Under the pieces are notes generated by a model that saw nothing but the letters and a program-made list of their open reading frames with translations, did no database searches and was not told the origin of the DNA. Position numbers and translations under genes: made by a program. Positions 32,634 to 34,148 of a stretch of DNA of 34,148 nt are shown one piece after another (positions within the stretch are counted from its first letter, which is position 1; each line of letters begins with the position of its first letter). Source of the stretch: Cytophagales bacterium (GTDB lineage Bacteria; Bacteroidota; Bacteroidia; Cytophagales; Cyclobacteriaceae); the NCBI GenBank assembly GCA_003504855.1, contig DNZD01000274.1, positions 1 to 34,148 on the forward strand. The letters run 5' to 3'.

Positions 32634-32638
32634 TATCC

Positions 32639-34148
32639 TTAGTTTTTCTTTTTCTTAAGCAGGTTCTGCAACTTCATGAGTTGATTTACTGGCTGAGCCT
32701 TGGTGCTGTCCGATTTCACGGAGTCGGGTTTGGTGGTCCCTTTCAGTAAATTATTCACAACATCCGCAGGCTTATCACCCTTAAGCACCTGTTGTACAGC
32801 CTCCTGGCCTTTTTGCTGAACAACTTCTTTCACCGCCTCCTTGACCTGTTCTTTCTGCTCAGCCGCCATTAATTGTGTTTTTGGATCCTTAAAGGTTCCG
32901 CCCACGCCTATCGTTACCGGAATCTTGTCGGTGGGCTTGGCTCCTGTGTACTGACCCACTAAACCCTGGAGCTGGGTGCCCAATTGACCGGCCGGTACCA
33001 TCATCTTCATAGAATAATCCAACGATTGATCAAGACCTGAACTGCCGCTGATGGTCGTACTGATATCCCCAAACTTGACATCAAACGGTTTTACACTCAG
33101 TCGTCCGTTACTAATGGTGGCCGACATCAACACGTCCTTCAGGTTGACGGTGCTCGTATTCGGAAGGTTGGCCAACGAGGAAATGCCGGAAACCAATTTT
33201 GATTGCGTCACGGAAGCCTGTGCGAGTTTAACCAGGCCCGCTCCAGTCACGGTACCCAGATTCGGCATCATCTTCTGGGTTAATTCGCCGGTGAGTTTAA
33301 AATCCGTAGAGAAGTTACCATTTACCAAACCAGCCACAGGTGCATAGGTGCGCACCATGGAGAATGAGTGTGCTGCTTCCTGCACCGAAAGGTTTTCAAT
33401 CTTGATGCTCATATCATATTTCGGATGCTTCACGTCAATGGCGTTGTATGAACCATTTAACCCAAATGCCCCACCCAACATGTTAAACTTAAGGCCCGAG
33501 AGACTTGCAATTCCATTCTTAAGGGTAACATCGCCAGCTGCCTGTGTCATCGTATAGTCCATCATCTTCACCGTGGCTACAGATGAGTGCAGCAGAAAAT
33601 CTATATTGGCCGGAATGGGGATCACACCGAATGAAGTGGTATCCGCCTGAGACGCCGGAGCGTCAGTCATAAATTCGTTCAGGTCCAGTAATGTGGAGGA
33701 AAAGCTGACGTTACCACGAATCGTTTCATTCTTGAGCACGTACCCAATGTAATTCGAAACCACTCCTTTTACGCTAAAGTCACTCTTGCCAACTGTGCCA
33801 TTCAACTGGGATAATTCTATCTTTTGAGGATCAAACGATGCGTCTGCCACTGAGAGCGTTACAACAGGCAAATCTTTACCCTCAAATTTAAAGTCCCGCA
33901 ATGAAGCTGATCCCCGCGTGGGCAACTTGTCATAGCGCTTGGCGGTTACGTCCGACATCTTGCCACTCGTTTCCAGGTTGGCTTTAACCTTGCCCGCGAG
34001 GGTCATATCCTTCAACGGAAAAATCTTGGTCATTTTTTCGAGATCAATACCGCCCTTGGCCTTCACGTCCCAGGTATAATCATCCAGATTTTTCAACAAC
34101 ATCGACGCCTCCAATTTTTCACCATCCAGCATCATCGTAAAGGTCTCT
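32639..34148 (-). CDS. AsmA-like family protein, N-terminus cut by window edge
   Basis: The frame is open to the right edge (ETFT before the in-frame ATG at 34135), so at least 502 C-terminal residues are present and the true start is outside. The sequence has the AsmA/TamB style: repeated short beta strands with GxxSLSGLKFNMLGGAFGLNGSY, DVLMSATISNGRLSVKPFDVKFGDISTTISGSSGL and DYSMKMMVPAGQLG, matching the AsmA-like C-terminal region. A helical, charged tail follows (EQKEQVKEAVKEVVQQKGQEAVQQVL) ending LLKKKKN. AsmA proteins are inner-membrane-anchored and span the periplasm, with a role in lipid transport to the outer membrane. It converges on the lipoprotein gene. Confidence 0.88.
   Translation of the reverse strand, partial: ETFTMMLDGEKLEASMLLKNLDDYTWDVKAKGGIDLEKMTKIFPLKDMTLAGKVKANLETSGKMSDVTAKRYDKLPTRGSASLRDFKFEGKDLPVVTLSVADASFDPQKIELSQLNGTVGKSDFSVKGVVSNYIGYVLKNETIRGNVSFSSTLLDLNEFMTDAPASQADTTSFGVIPIPANIDFLLHSSVATVKMMDYTMTQAAGDVTLKNGIASLSGLKFNMLGGAFGLNGSYNAIDVKHPKYDMSIKIENLSVQEAAHSFSMVRTYAPVAGLVNGNFSTDFKLTGELTQKMMPNLGTVTGAGLVKLAQASVTQSKLVSGISSLANLPNTSTVNLKDVLMSATISNGRLSVKPFDVKFGDISTTISGSSGLDQSLDYSMKMMVPAGQLGTQLQGLVGQYTGAKPTDKIPVTIGVGGTFKDPKTQLMAAEQKEQVKEAVKEVVQQKGQEAVQQVLKGDKPADVVNNLLKGTTKPDSVKSDSTKAQPVNQLMKLQNLLKKKKN

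Noticed and set aside
1..34148. tRNA, rRNA, CRISPR arrays, insertion sequences, attachment sites
   Set aside because: I scanned the sequence by eye for cloverleaf ends, regular short repeats with spacers, transposase motifs and terminal inverted repeats and found none that stood up; a covariance-model search would be decisive for small RNAs.

Overview
This window looks like chromosomal DNA of a Bacteroidota bacterium, most likely order Cytophagales. The evidence is an ECF sigma factor followed by a FecR anti-sigma factor with a DUF4974-type C-terminus, an STN plus carboxypeptidase-regulatory fusion protein, a TonB-dependent receptor with an N-terminal carboxypeptidase-regulatory domain, a DUF6702 protein beside a HupE/UreJ protein, few Shine-Dalgarno sequences, and one exact Bacteroidota-type -7 box (TAnnTTTG). 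No rRNA, tRNA, CRISPR array, insertion sequence or phage gene was seen. The genus cannot be fixed from the sequence alone.

Layout. 1-6.5 kb: a truncated secreted Asp-box (BNR/sortilin-like) protein, a pirin, a DUF1905/YdeI-type protein, a GMC flavoprotein oxidoreductase coupled to a 69-residue protein, a YciI-like protein, a GNAT acetyltransferase and triosephosphate isomerase. 6.5-12.1 kb: DUF6702 and HupE/UreJ genes diverge, and HupE leads into two tandemly duplicated M1 metallopeptidases. 12.1-14.0 kb: a minus-strand operon of nitroreductase, PLP-dependent threonine/serine dehydratase (serine-racemase-like) and a two-helix pore-like membrane protein. 14.0-17.4 kb: a lipoprotein with a predicted barrel, a pair of paralogous exported proteins of no family I recognise, and a membrane-anchored metallo-beta-lactamase-fold (NAPE-PLD/RomA-like) hydrolase. 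17.4-24.0 kb: a complete RND efflux operon (TetR, TolC, lipoprotein adaptor, RND pump) that continues into an acyl-carrier-like protein lacking the phosphopantetheine serine. A perfect 25-bp palindrome overlaps the -7 box upstream of tetR. 24.0-28.2 kb: an ECF sigma / FecR / STN-repeat protein / RMDN-like TPR operon. 28.1-34.1 kb: a DUF1801 protein, type III pantothenate kinase, a TonB-dependent receptor, a small lipoprotein and a truncated AsmA-like protein.

How the genes may work together. The TetR operon is a self-regulated tripartite efflux system. The sigma/FecR operon resembles a cell-surface signalling locus, but its STN partner carries exact 16-residue repeats and a predicted barrel in place of a TonB-dependent transducer, and it is followed by a homologue of the eukaryotic RMDN/FAM82 family. 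This operon is the best candidate for an undescribed system here. The DUF6702/HupE/M1 block may couple a metal-related membrane protein to secreted zinc peptidases. A structural regularity is that all seven convergent gene pairs meet within 8 bases (overlaps of 8 and 4, gaps of 0, 1, 1, 5 and 8), and only one of these junctions has a clear terminator-like hairpin.
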